Below, one piece after another: positions 32,876 through 44,207 of a stretch of 64,000 nucleotides of DNA. The position numbers and the translations under genes are program-made. The number at the start of each line of letters is the position of its first letter. Positions within the stretch are counted from its first letter, which is position 1. The stretch is from positions 310,001 to 374,000 of the forward strand of contig RHHX01000001.1 of assembly GCA_009884515.1 (NCBI GenBank), written 5' to 3'. Source of the DNA: Candidatus Mycoplasma liparidae. GTDB lineage: Bacteria > Bacillota_I > Bacilli_A > Mycoplasmatales > Mycoplasmoidaceae. Under the pieces are notes generated by a model. It was not told the DNA's origin. It searched no databases and saw only the letters and a program-made list of their open reading frames with translations.

Positions 32876-34690
32876 ATGAAGATAATACTAAAAAATTTTA
32901 AATGTTTTAAGGATCTTTATGAAATTGATCTGAATCAAAAAACCAATTTTTTATTTGGTAAAAATGGTACAGGAAAATCAACAATATTAGAAGCAATAAA
33001 TATTATATTTAATTCAGAAAGAGAATACAAAGAAGCTAAATGAGAAGATTTTTGTAGTAAATCAGAACAAAATACCGATGAAGGCGATATCGAAATTAAA
33101 TTAGAATTTATGCTAAATAAAGAAGAATTCAAAATTTTACTATTTTTATATATCGCTAAAATATTTAAAGATAAGAATTGTGATTTTAATCCTTGAATAG
33201 AAGAAGCACAATCTTTTAGAGATTTTATTAATTGAGATGTATCTTGTGATATTAGTTTTTCTATGGACAAAGATAATATAAAATATAAAAAAATAGATTT
33301 TGGAATAAATCTGAAAGATATTCAAAATATAAAAAAATATTTAAGTGATTTATCTTGAACAGATGTATCAAGTAATTTTATAGAATCTATTGAAGATAAA
33401 CGAAAAGACGGATCTTTCATAATTTTAGAAGAAATTTTAAAAGAAATAGATCCTTCTCAGAGAATAAGAATATTAAATGATTTTTTTCCTAGTGATTATG
33501 TAGTTTTATGAAAATACTCAAATAAAAATTTAATTAAGAATATAAAAATAATAGAAGACGAAAAAGAATTTAAAAAAGAATGTTTACCTTTATTTAATTT
33601 ATTTAAAAAATATGATGAAAAAAATAATCAAAGTACCATTTTAAATTTTAAACAAATAAAAAATAATAATTCAAGACAAGCAACATTAAGTGCAAAAATT
33701 ACTAGCTGATTAAATAAATATATAGAAGAAATTTGAAGTGACTTTAAAAAAACAGGATTATATATAACAATATTAGTTCAAAATAATGAAATCCAATCTT
33801 TTATTCATGAAAAAGACAATCATGATTTCAGATGTCTATCATTAGAATCAGATGGTAGAAAACAATTTTTATCTATTTTATTTTCTTTATCTATGGATAA
33901 TAGTTATTATAAAAAAATATTTCTTCTCGATGAACCAGAAATCCATCTTCATCCTGGTAGCATAATTTCTTTGAGAAAAGAATTCAAAAAAATATCAAAA
34001 AATAATACATTGATTATTTCTACACATTCACCACAAATGTTAGAAAGAGGCAGTAATAATAATTATATTTTAGAAAAAGACAATAATAAAAAAATTATTT
34101 TTAAAAATTTAGATTCTATAGATTTTAAAAATTCAACAGATATGTTAAAAACAATTTTTGGTGAAGAGGCAATATATAATTTTTTGTTCTCAAAAAGATT
34201 ATTATTTGTAGAAGGAGTTTCAGATGTAATTGTTTTTAATAAACTTTTCTCTCACTTTAATTTAGATTTTTTAGTTTTACCAACAAAAGGAGGTAACTTT
34301 CCATATATTTATGAATCATATGAAAAAGTTTTTCCAAAAGATTATTTTAATAATAATTGTTTTGTTTTAACTGACAATGATGAACATGGTAAAAGTATTG
34401 AAGAATATTTTAAAAAAAGAGAAAAGGAAAAAACATTTTTTACAATTTCAGATTTAACAAATAAAAAATGTGATGAATTAGAAGATATTTATGATGATGA
34501 AATTAAGAAAATTGATAATTATAAATCTTTATTTTCGAAAGAAAATAAATTAAAAGATAAAGAAAAGAAGCAATTTAAAGTAAATTTAGCTAATGAATAT
34601 ATAAAAGGATTTAATAAAGAAATTTCTAATTATGAAGATATTAAATACTTAATAAATAAAATAAAAGAAAAAACACATTATGATGATTAA
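32876..34690 (+). CDS. OLD-like ATPase with TOPRIM nuclease domain
   Basis: The 604-residue protein starts MKIILKNFKCFKDLYEIDL, with Walker A GKNGTGKST at residues 28-36. A long helical region follows, then the signature-like LSLESDGRKQF, Walker B IFLLDEPEIHLHP near residue 347 and the STHSPQM switch. The TOPRIM part has LFVEGVSDVIVF near residue 445, TKGGN and LTDNDEHG. This is the architecture of OLD family nucleases (class 2 members include GajA of Gabija). No UvrD-like GajB follows; instead a DUF262 gene starts 162 bases later on the same strand. It is intact and probably a phage-defence effector. Confidence 0.88.
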
Positions 34691-34723
34691 AAAAAATTAC
34701 TAATACAACTTATTATTTGGTTC

Positions 34724-34751
34724 AAGAAGGATTCTTTATTTTATCCTTCTT
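34724..34751 (+). terminator. Possible hairpin after the OLD-like gene
   Basis: A 9-bp perfect stem (AAGAAGGAT / ATCCTTCTT) lies 33 bases after the stop, but only a weak T-rich tail follows. It may be a partial terminator. Confidence 0.4.
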
Positions 34752-34780
34752 AAAGCAATTTTGATATCTTATTTAAAAAT

Positions 34781-34816
34781 AATTATATGATTAATAATTC
34801 TATTAATCATATAATT
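34781..34816. repeat. Perfect 16-bp inverted repeat before the type-D DUF262 gene
   Basis: The arms 34781-34796 and 34801-34816 are exact complements with a 4-base loop, 36 bases before the ATG. Position and symmetry suit an operator, or a terminator of the OLD-like gene lacking a T tract. Confidence 0.6.
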
Positions 34817-34852
34817 AAATGGATATATAAATAGCAAGGAATATATAAATAT

Positions 34853-36904
34853 ATGGAAGTAACTAAAACAACAATGGCAAAGCTCTTAAATGGTCAAAAA
34901 CATTATGTTGTTCCTATTTTTCAAAGAATTTATTCATGAAAAATAAGTAATTGTAGACAATTTTTTAATGATATTAAAAAATTAATAATTTCAGAAAATA
35001 AGAATAAGGATCATTTTATTGGATCTATTGTTGAAATAGCACATAAGAAAAACTCAGGTTCATTATCAGTTAATTTGATAATAGATGGCCAACAAAGATT
35101 TACAACATGCATATTATTTATCATAGCATTAATGGATAATTTTAAAGATGATGATGAAGTTAATTTAGATAAAATTAAAGAATTTTATTTAATTAATAGA
35201 CATGAAGATAATGATGAAAAATACAAATTATTATTAATTGAAGAAGATATGAATATCTTAAAAAAATTAATTGATAATATAAAAATAAATAATGAAGAAG
35301 AATCTAATCTTATAAAAAATTTTAATTTTTTTAAAGAACAAATTTCTGAAAATAATTATTCTTTTTCAGAATATATAGATACTATGGATAAATTAAAAAT
35401 AGCTTTAATTACACTAGATCCTACTACAGATGACTCTCAACTTATATTTGAATCAATAAACTCAACAGGTTTATCACTTTCTCAAGGAGATTTAATTAAA
35501 AATTTCATCTTAATGGATCTTCCCCCAAATGAACAAAAGAATATTTTTGAAAAATATTGAAAAGAAATGGAAAATAAATTAATCAAATTAAATAAATTAG
35601 ACATTTTTTTCAAACACTTTCTAACTATTAAAAATAATAGAATTCCAAATGAAAAAGACATATATAATCAATTCAAACTTTTTAAAAATAATTCTTCTGA
35701 TTCTAAATATGAAATAGTAGAAGAAATTTATAAATTTTTTATTATCTTTGAAAAAGTAATAAAAAATGATTTTCAAGATCCTCAAATATTCAAATCAATG
35801 AAAAATCTTAATCTTTTAAAGAATGCTTCTATTATTCCACTCCTTATGAAATTATTCGATAAAGTTGATGAAAATTTATTGAATTTTAGTGATTTAGATT
35901 ATTTAATTAAAATTTTTACATCTTATATAATCAGAAGATCATTTGCAGGATTAGCTTCTTCTATTTTGAATAAAGTTTTCTTAAATTTAATGAATAAATT
36001 GGAACACGAAAATATAAAAGAAATAATTTGTGCTACTTTGTTAAATTTCGAAAATACCCAAAAATTTCCAAATAATAAAGATTTTGAAACTAATTTTAAA
36101 GAAAAAAATATTTATAATATGTGAATTAAAAATCCTGTTTTAGAAATGATTGAAAATTTTGAAAAGAAAAAAGATATTGAATTAGAAAATTATACTGTTG
36201 AACATATAATGCCACAAGGTGAAAATATGCCAAATAATTGAAAAGAAATGCTTGGTGATAATTGAAAAGACATATTTGATAAATATGTCCATACAATAGG
36301 TAATATTACCTTAACACTTTATAATTCAGAATTATCTAATAAATCGTTTGAAAAAAAGAAGAATATGACAGGCGGTTTTAAAGAATCTCAATTAAAATTA
36401 AATAGATTTGTAGTAAATAGTGATACTTGAGGTGAAAAAGAAATTAAAGAAAGAGCAGATGAACTTTATAAAGAATGTCTAAAAATTTTTCCATATCCTG
36501 ATATTGAAAAAGATATTCTTGATAAATATAAAAATGTAAAAATAAATCAAGAATATACACTTGAAGAACATATTAATTATAATAATATTGAAGTAAAAAA
36601 TATTTTAGATAAGTTATGAAAATTTTCAAAATATTTAAATCCAAATTTAGAATTAAATATTAAAAAAATATATATAAATATTATAGAAAACGAAGACATA
36701 ATTGCATGTTTAATTTTAAATAAAAATTATATTATTTTCAATTTTTATAATTGAGAAGAAATTATTGATGAAAATGAATTAATAGTTGATCTTACAAATA
36801 AAAATCATTGAGGTGTAGGTGATGCTAGAATTTTGATTAATGAGAAAAATTTTATTAAATCAAAAAGTATTATTGAACAAGTAATTGAAAAATACAGTGA
36901 TTAA
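34853..36904 (+). CDS. DUF262/DUF1524/DUF5655 nuclease, type D
   Basis: A 683-residue relative of the type-B proteins, clearly diverged along its length. It has VVPIFQRIYSWK at residues 19-30, FIGSIVEIAHKK, IIDGQQRFTT, NSTGLSLSQGDLIKNF, YTVEHIMPQGENMP near residue 445, IGNITLTLYNSELSN and a DUF5655-like tail with NHWGVGDARI. All expected nuclease residues are present. It lies 162 bases behind the OLD-like gene with a palindrome between them, and is followed by a broken convergent HEPN-like gene as in the type-B units. Fragments of the same OLD-DUF262 order occur at 23.9-24.2 kb, so the pair was once present twice. Confidence 0.9.
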
Positions 36905-36905
36905 A

Positions 36906-37786
36906 TATTGAAATATTTTTGAGGATTTTGTCTAATTTCATCTTCTTCATTTTTTGAAAAAAACAATAAAATAACCTATTAAATTTTTATAATTTATTGA
37001 AATATTTTGTTGCATATTAAAACTAATTTTTTTTAAATTCAATCTTTTTTAATATTCAATCAAAAGTTTTTTAAAATATAATTTAAATTTAAAATCTTCC
37101 CATCTTTTATGTTCTTTTTTCTTTGATCTAAATATTCTATTAATGTTTCATAATATTCTTTATCATCTTCATCTATATTTTCTTTATTTTAAAAATCTCT
37201 TATATGACCTTCATTACTTTCTATAATATTAGTTTTTAAATTTAATAATTCATTTAAATATTTTTGAATTATTGAATTGTTATCTAATTTATCATGCTTA
37301 ATTTTATTAGCAATTTTACGAATATTTTTAATGTCTTGATATACTTCTGAATCAAATAATAATTTAAAATGCTCTTTCAATAATAGATCAATGTCATTAT
37401 ATTTTTTATATTTAGGTAAAATATTACATAAATCAAATATTTCAAGAATATTTTTTCTCATTCAATTGAAAAATTAACTATAAAAAGAGAATATGTTTTT
37501 AACAAAACTTTATTTAATTCCATAATATAATCTTCTTTAATTTTTTTATAGATTTATTTTTATAATTTTCAATTTTTACTTTTGAACTGTTACTATTAAG
37601 AGGAATATTTTCCATTATAAAATAAGTTGGTGATATCATTTCATTTATAAATTTCATATTTGTATTTTTAGCTTCTTCAATATTATTTTTGTAGAATAAA
37701 AATAATGATTCTTCAATTACATTTAATTCAAAAAGTAAATCAATTATTAACTATAAAATATAATTTTCTTTGTTTACAATTGTCAT
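36906..37786 (-). pseudogene. HEPN-like protein, broken copy 3
   Basis: A diverged member of the family seen at 50612-51511. Readable parts are LLFELNVIEESL, KTYSLFIVNFSIEWE, LLLKEHFKLLFDSEVYQDI, the motif IRKIANKIKHDK, NEGHIRDF and LDQRKKNIKDG. At least two frameshifts and stops (near 37190 and 37540) break it. Its position, convergent to a DUF262 gene and within a few bases of its stop, repeats the arrangement at 19.3 and 29.4 kb. Confidence 0.75.
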
Positions 37787-37986
37787 TTTTAATTTTTTTT
37801 ATTTTACTTATATACCAATATTTCTATATTTGACATGATGCAAATTTATTATAAAATAATAGTTTTTATTATCATTAAATTTAGCAATATGAAAGATTTA
37901 AATAATTTAATATCAAAAATTATTTTTTTTTAGTTTTTTATCCTAAATTATAATATAATTAAAAACAAAAAATAAAGGATGTATAG

Positions 37987-38706
37987 ATGGAAGAAAAAAA
38001 AGAATCTAAAAAAAATAAAATTGTAGAAGCTATAAAAAACATGGTAAATGAACTTATTGAAAATAAGAAAAAAGAATATTCGGGATTTCCTATTGTTTCT
38101 GCTTCTTTAGATAAAGATTTCGAATTAATAGATATCAATGTTAATTCAAGAGCAGATGATAAAAAAACAGATATTGAAAATCATGCAGAATATAAATGTT
38201 ATAGTGAATTAGAAAATAAAGATGATCAAATAATTTGTTTAATAACAATACCGCCTTGTAATCCTTGTTTTAATGCTATTTTTAAAAATAAAAATAAATA
38301 TGAAATATATTATTTTATTGATAAACATTGAAATAAAAATAATAGAAAATATTCAAAAGATGTTAAAAAACAAAATAAAGTTAATAATACTAGTAATAAA
38401 ATTAAAAAAATACCCTATAAATTTTCAATAATCACTAAATTTAATATTAATTACATTATTATGTCTTATCTAGGTGGTCTCTTAACTCAAAAAGATACTG
38501 CACAATTTGTAAGAAAAAAAATATTAAAAATAACAAAAGAAAAACTTCAAATTCTAAAAAATTTAATTAATAATAATCAACATTTGAAAGAAGAAATTGA
38601 GATTCCTGAGGTTTTATCAATGATAGAGAAAGCTGAAAAAATGAATATTAAAGATGTTTCTTTTAAAGATTATGATAGTGTAGAAAAGTTTGAATGAATT
38701 ATTTAA
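37987..38706 (+). CDS. Cytidine deaminase-like protein with C-terminal extension
   Basis: The 239-residue protein has the zinc site of the cytidine deaminase superfamily: H66-A-E68 and P90-C91-x2-C94 (IPPCNPC), with hydrophobic strands between (IICLITI). A lysine-rich helical N-terminus of 30 residues precedes it. About 140 residues follow, including KFSIITKFNINYIIMSYLGGLL and a helical end, not part of the usual fold. A ribosome site (AAAGGATG) precedes the ATG. Superfamily members act on free cytidine or dCMP, on RNA/DNA, or as toxins and anti-phage effectors. Placement between a DUF262 gene and an OLD-like gene favours a defence or toxin role; free-nucleotide salvage is the alternative. 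Confidence 0.7.
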
Positions 38707-38714
38707 TAAAGTTA

Positions 38715-38875
38715 AAATAAAGAAATATCAAATATATTGAATATCTAAAAATGTAATTAATAATAATTAATCTTTGAAAGAACAAATTCAGATTCCTGAG
38801 GTGTGATTAATAATAGAGGAAGCTAAAAAATGAATATTAATGATGTTTTTAATAAATTTATTGATCTAAAATAAA
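38715..38875 (+). pseudogene. Degraded tandem copy of the deaminase-like 3' end
   Basis: The sequence resembles 38540-38665 (NNNQHLKEEIEIPEVLSMIE), with the recognisable word for QIPEV and several substitutions. It is a partial tandem duplication without its own start. Confidence 0.65.
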
Positions 38876-38937
38876 AAACATTAAGACGTAAAAATAATGT
38901 TTATTTAACTTCGATATTTCACATTATTAAGGAATTC

Positions 38938-38999
38938 AAAAACTATTATTAGATATAATATCCTTCTGTATTTATATCTAATAATAGTTTTATTTTTTT
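38938..38999 (+). terminator. Strong rho-independent terminator
   Basis: A long stem (AAAACTATTATTAGATATA paired with the complementary bases at about 38973-38991) closes a loop of about 17 bases and is followed by a run of eight T. It ends transcription of the deaminase-like gene. Confidence 0.8.
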
Positions 39000-39499
39000 T
39001 AAAAAATCAGATAAATAAACCTATTTTTAATAGAAATTTTTTACTTTATATTCATTATATTTGATAAAAGGCTTTTTATTATTAAATTATTATCAATATA
39101 CTAGCAAAGTTGATATTGATAAAAATAAAAAAGTTAATTACGAAAAAGACAGAAAACAAATGATATTCTGCAATAATAACAAATGATACATATAACATTG
39201 ACTAAATGATTATAAATCATTACGTATATTATTAATGGATATTTAAATATAAAAGAGCAAGAAAATTCATCCAAATTATAAATTTGAAATAATTAAAGAA
39301 CATCCATAAGCAATTTATATAGATTGTAAAATTACTTTTCAATACTTTATTCATGAAATTGGTGGTCTAAAAGTTATATACTAGAGTTTTAAAATATATT
39401 AACAAAACCTTTTTATTAATAAAATTGAATATTTTATTTAACACAATATTAGTTCCACATTTATTTAAATAGATACAGTTTATATATTTTTAAAAACTA
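39000..39499. other. Decayed region without intact gene
   Basis: Short plus-strand stretches such as KKVNYEKDRKQMIFCNNNKW and NYKFEIIKEHP look like former coding sequence, but stops occur every few codons. I cannot assign a family. Confidence 0.4.
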
Positions 39500-40834
39500 T
39501 TAATTTTTAATACTCAATCATTTTCGAAGTTTCTTTATTTTCTTTTCAAGAATAGTAGTTATATTTTCTTTAGATGAATTATCTAATATTCAAAATATAT
39601 TCATTTTTTCTCTTAAGTCAATTTTAGAAAGTTTGCCACCACTTTTAGTTTCAAATAACTTATCATTAGGTAAATAATTAAATAATTCTTGTTCTAGATC
39701 AGGTTTTTGAACAATACACTCAAAAGAATTATTCACTCTTATGTATTTATTATCATCATCTAAATCATAAAATATTAAAATATTAATTTTTTCACATAAT
39801 TTTAGTGAATTAAGAGTTTTTGCCATTTTTTCTATTGATTTTTTTCCTCCACAATCAATAAAAATGATATATTTTTTTATAAAATCATTTTTTTTGTATT
39901 TATAAAAAATATCAAATAAAAAAATTTCATCTGCTAATCCTTCAAAAAGAATGACATTTGTAGCAAAAAGACATTCGATTAATTGTTTTCATTCCCTTGA
40001 ATTTAATTTATTTGTTTTTTCATTAAAAATTTCAATATCAATAGGTAATTCATACTCATTTTTCTCATTTTCTTCTTGCCTAAAAAAATATTTAATTTTA
40101 ATTTTTTGATTTTTATCTGTTTCTGATTTTTTTAGTTGAATAATTTTATTTAAAAAAATAGGTGAATGCGTAGCAACAGAAACATTTATTATTTTAGATA
40201 TTTCATAAATTTCATAAGATATTTTATTTATTAATTCCGGATGACAAAAAGTTTCTGGCTCATCAATGAATAGATGGAAATTAGTTGAATTTATATCTTC
40301 TTTGTTTAATTTTAAAAAGTAAACAAGTAATTTAAAATAAGAATAAACAGTAGTTCCTGAACTAAAATTTTCAGTTAATTTTTTGATCGAATCATCATTT
40401 TTTGAAATAAATTTTATAAAATCAATTTTTTCTAAACTAGGTATTGCATCTTCGATATCAGAATGAAATAAATTAGTTATTTTATCTTCGAAATAATAAT
40501 CTTCTGTTTCATTTTTTATTTTTTCTTTGAATTCTGAATATTTATTTTTCATTTTTTTTAATTGATTTTCAATCTCTTTATCAATAATTATTTTTTGTGA
40601 AGATAAATCTATTGAATTAATTTCATTAATAAAATTAATAATTTCTGGAATTGGATTGTTTCTTTTAGAACTTCCACTTCCTTCAAATTCTGTTTTTATA
40701 AATTTTTCTATATCTTGGCCAACACCTAAAAAAAGAGTTTTAGTTTTATTTTTAATTTTATCTAATTTAATTTGATTTAAAAATAATGTTTTTCCAACCT
40801 TATTTGTTCCTATTAAAATTTCAAGTTCTTTCAT
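39500..40834 (-). CDS. Second OLD-like ATPase with TOPRIM domain
   Basis: The 444-residue protein has a very early Walker A (GTNKVGKT at residues 9-16), a helical middle, NFSSGTTVYSYFKLL, Walker B LFIDEPETFCHP near residue 190, ATHSPIF, and a C-terminal TOPRIM-like part (ILFEGLADEIFLFD, IDCGGKKS, IFYDLDDDNKY). It is an AAA_21/OLD-type protein, shorter than and only distantly related to the one at 32876. It is transcribed towards the deaminase-like gene and stands alone. Its promoter region adjoins the lspA fragment. Confidence 0.82.
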
Positions 40835-41004
40835 ATTACAACCTTATTATCACTTCATTATTCAAGAATTATTTCATTAGTAATAGCCATATTTAGTAAC
40901 TTTAATTCCAGTTTGAATTATATATATAATATACAAATAATGAGCAATTTCTCTTTTTATCCAATTATTCATTATCCTAAATTTTTTAACACTAATATGA
41001 CGCA

Positions 41005-41187
41005 GTTGTAAAATATATTCAACTTTTCAATTCAGTAGCTAATGTACCTGATATTTTCATAACAATTGGAAAAATTCTTCTATTGATATATATTATTTAT
41101 GAAATTTATAAAATAAATGAAAATCATGATGATAATGAAGACGATATTGATCTTGAAAATATCAATAATGAAGTTATTCAAAATTAA
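41005..41187 (+). pseudogene. lspA: 3' fragment of lspA
   Basis: Encodes the last 60 residues (YIQLFNSVANVPDIFITIG, then the EDDIDLENINNEV tail) of the signal peptidase found intact at 2352-2975. The 5' part is missing. The intact galE follows at the same spacing as the broken galE follows the intact lspA. Confidence 0.9.
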
Positions 41188-41258
41188 ATTTTTTACTTCA
41201 TAAATTATATTTATTTTAATGTTAAAATGAATATGGAAGTCTTTTATATGGGGTTAAT

Positions 41259-42233
41259 ATGCAAATATTAGTTGTTGGTGGAGCCGGTTATATTGGTTCT
41301 GTTCTTGTTGAAGAATTAATTAAAAATAAAAACATTAATAAAATAATTGTTTTAGATGACCTTTCAACAGGTTTTAAAGAAGCAATTCAAAGTAATATTA
41401 ATTTTATATTAGGTTCAATTCTTGATAAAAATACTTTAGATAAAGTATTTAAGGAAAATAAAATTGATTTAGTTATTCATTTAGCTGCTAAAACAAGTGT
41501 AGCTGAATCAGTTTTAAAACCAAGTGAATACTGAGAATCTAATTTATATGGGACTAGTAATTTATTAATAGCTATGAAGAAGCATAATGTTAAGAAAATT
41601 ATTTTCTCATCAACAGCAGCAGTTTATGGTGAAGTTAAATCAGTTCCAATTAATGAAACAGACGATACTATTCCAGTTAACCCATATGGAAGTTCTAAAT
41701 TAGCTTGTGAAAAATTAATTTGTGAAGAAAACTATATCAATAATATTGAATATGTTATCTTCAGATATTTTAATGTAGCTGGTGCTAGTGAAAAAAACGG
41801 CTTAAGACTTAAAAACCCAACCTTATTAATTCCCAATATTAATAAATCAATTATTGAAGAAACAACCTTTAATTTATTTGGTAATGATTATGATACTTTT
41901 GATGGAACTAACATTAGAGACTATATTCATGTTAAAGATATAGCTCAAGCTCATTTAAATGCAATTGAATGGTTAAATATTAAAGAAAATAAAAAAGCTA
42001 TTTTAAACTTAGGTAATAAAACCGGTTATTCTAATATGCAAATTATTAATAAAACCGAAGAAGTATTAAATAAAAAAGTTAATTATGAAATCAAAGATAG
42101 AAGAAAAGGCGATCCTTCTATTCTAATAACAAATAATGATTTAGCTAAAAAAACAATAAATTGAAAAGGAACATCTGATCTTGATTCAATGATCATTAGT
42201 GATTATGAATTTAGAAAAACAAGGGAGAAATAA
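41259..42233 (+). CDS. galE: UDP-glucose 4-epimerase
   Basis: The 324-residue enzyme interconverts UDP-glucose and UDP-galactose, supplying galactose for Mollicutes glycolipids or surface sugars. It has the NAD loop GGAGYIGS at residues 7-14, HLAAKTSVAES, SSTAAVYGE, the catalytic YGSSKL (Y-x3-K), RYFNVAGA and RDYIHVKD. All key residues are intact, unlike the copy at 3048-3665. A second copy of its last 110 bases occurs at 44208. Downstream, the gene originally led into the small gene now found at 44324. Confidence 0.96.
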
Positions 42234-42248
42234 AATGGAAGATAAAAA
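42119..42248 (+). repeat. Target duplication flanking R-M cassette, left copy
   Basis: The last 115 bases of galE plus the first 14 bases of the next gene recur at 44208-44337, an offset of 2089 bases, with only a few substitutions. The R-M cassette lies between the two. Confidence 0.88.
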
Positions 42249-42886
42249 CAATAATAAAAATATTATTTTCGACCCCCCCCCCAATACTTAAGGAATTTTT
42301 AAAATATTTTAAAAATGAGAAAAAAAATAAAATAACAAGAGCATTTTTGCTTAAAAATGATGATGAATGATACACCACTAAGGAAGACGTATTATTTTTT
42401 ATTAGAAATGCTAATATTTCAAAAGATAAAATAATATGATGTCCATTTGATTTTGGAAATTCAAATTTTGTTAAAATTTTCCAAAAAGAGGGTTATAAAG
42501 TTGTTCACTCTCATCTGTATGATGGAAAAGATTTTTATACGTATGAACCAAAAAAATGAGATATTATTGTATCAAACCCACCATTTAGAAATAAACATAA
42601 CCTCTTAATTAGACTTAAAGAACTAAATAAACCTTGAGCATTAATTTTTGGTATACAAGCATTAAATAGTGAAAAATTTTGTGATACATTACAAAAATTT
42701 GAAAAACCACAATATATCCATTTAAAGAGAAGAATGTGCTTTACTAAAGATTACTTAAATTATGATGTTAATAATCTACAAAGACCGTCTTTTGCCTCAA
42801 TGTGAGTTTGTAATAATTTATTTGACAAAGATATTCAAGTTTGGAATGGTGTTAACTATAAAAAAGATAGCAAGGAATATTGCTAA
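42235..42886 (+). CDS. DNA methyltransferase, phase-variable, out of frame at C10
   Basis: The ATG at 42235 follows GGGAG by 6 bases and opens MEDKNNNKNIIFD. A run of ten C at 42273-42282 then shifts it into a stop at 42289. With nine (or twelve) C the frame would continue for a protein of about 216 residues. This has NDDEWYTTKEDV, a degenerate SAM region (CPFDFGNSNFV) and the catalytic SNPPF motif, as in N6-adenine methylases and phage DNA methylases. The downstream frame is open to the TAA at 42884 except for TGA(Trp). The first 12 codons derive from the duplicated neighbouring gene. It overlaps the endonuclease by TAATG. In this sequence it reads OFF unless an unusual internal start is used. 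Confidence 0.75.
42273..42282 (+). repeat. C10 homopolymer, probable slippage switch
   Basis: A run of ten C in a genome where even three C in a row are rare. It lies 13 codons into the methylase frame, exactly where the frame changes. Confidence 0.9.
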
Positions 42887-44091
42887 TGGAGATTCAAATT
42901 TCAAAAAGTTTTTTGAATGGATATGAAAAAATTAATAAAAACATAATAAAAAAGAAAACATTTGACATTTTAATTGATGATAAAATTATATCTAAAAATT
43001 TAATTTTTTCAGATATAAAATGAATTGAAACTGATGATGAATATCAAGGTTTATATATTGAATCTATAAATCATATTGTGCAATTTTGCCAAAAATTAAA
43101 TCATAACGGTACAACAAAATCTAGAAATACTTACTTAAGACAATCTTTTATTCCTGTATATAATTTGTCAAAAATTAAAAAAGCTAAAATGTCAATCTCA
43201 GCTAATCCCCTTGATGAAAAGAATTTTTCCAGAATTTTACCTAACTCAATACAAATTCACATTAGGGAAAGTTTGACATTAAATGTTGAGATAAATGATT
43301 CTTTACAAAAAAAGTTAGAAAAAAAATTAAATCCTTTTAAAAATTTAGATGAATATGTTTTATTTAAAACGCAATCTAAGGAAAAAAATAAAGGTAATAA
43401 ATCAACTGTTATTAAGTATATTTTTGATGAAAAAAAAATAGTTGTTTATGGTAAAACTGATGGTGCTAATGGTATGGAAACATTAATTATCATGGAAATT
43501 ATTTACAAATTTAATAAGAATTTAGAATTTTTTGATATCACTAGTAAACCAAATATCAAAATAAACGAAAAAATTATAAAAATTGGAATTAATATAATAA
43601 ATTTAACTCCTAATATTAATCTATTTGATAAAAAAGACAATGAAGAAGAAAAAATTAAAAGGAATCAACCTTTATTTTACGGTAATATTATAAAAAAATA
43701 TATTGATTCAGAAGTAAACATCGATAAATGTTTTGCTTGTGATTATAAAATAACTGAAAATTTAATTAATTCTCATATACATAGATTCGCTGATATAAAT
43801 AAAGAATTTATGGAAGGTAATTTAACTCGTCAAGAAGCTGAAATATTAGTTAATTCAGGAGATAACGGTTTTCTTTTATGTCCAAATCAAGATAAAGAAT
43901 TTGAAAAAGGTTTAATTTATTTTGACATTCAAACAGGCACTTTTTTATCAAATGAAGACAAAATATTAAATAACGAAAATTATGCATATATAAAAAATAA
44001 AATTATGGAAAATTTTTCAAGTAAAAAAATAAAATTATCAGATGAATTTATCAATAATATAAAAAAACATCACAAAAGAATCGGCAAATAA
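42886..44091 (+). CDS. HNH-type restriction endonuclease
   Basis: The 401-residue protein starts in the stop codon of the methylase (TAATG), with AAGGA 10 bases before its ATG. The C-terminal part has the HNH_2 arrangement: CFACDYK (C-x2-C) near residue 281, NSHIHRFADI, then NGFLLCPNQDKEFEKGLIYFD. This matches the zinc ligands, SHI-histidine and Asn/His positions of type II HNH restriction enzymes. The N-terminal 270 residues should recognise DNA and are not otherwise known to me. Start and frame depend on coupling to the methylase, so the switch may control both genes. The gene ends shortly before the duplicated galE end. Confidence 0.78.
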
Positions 44092-44207
44092 AAATATTCA
44101 TAATAAATGTACACCATTTTTAAAATTTTTCTAATCATGATTTGATCATATTTCATTATTCATTACCCCAAAAATACTCTATTATAGTAATATAAATTAT
44201 GTATTTC

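Noticed and set aside
32935..33270. Minus-strand frame opposite the OLD-like gene
   Set aside because: The plus strand there holds the Walker A region of an intact ATPase, so the opposite frame is a shadow.
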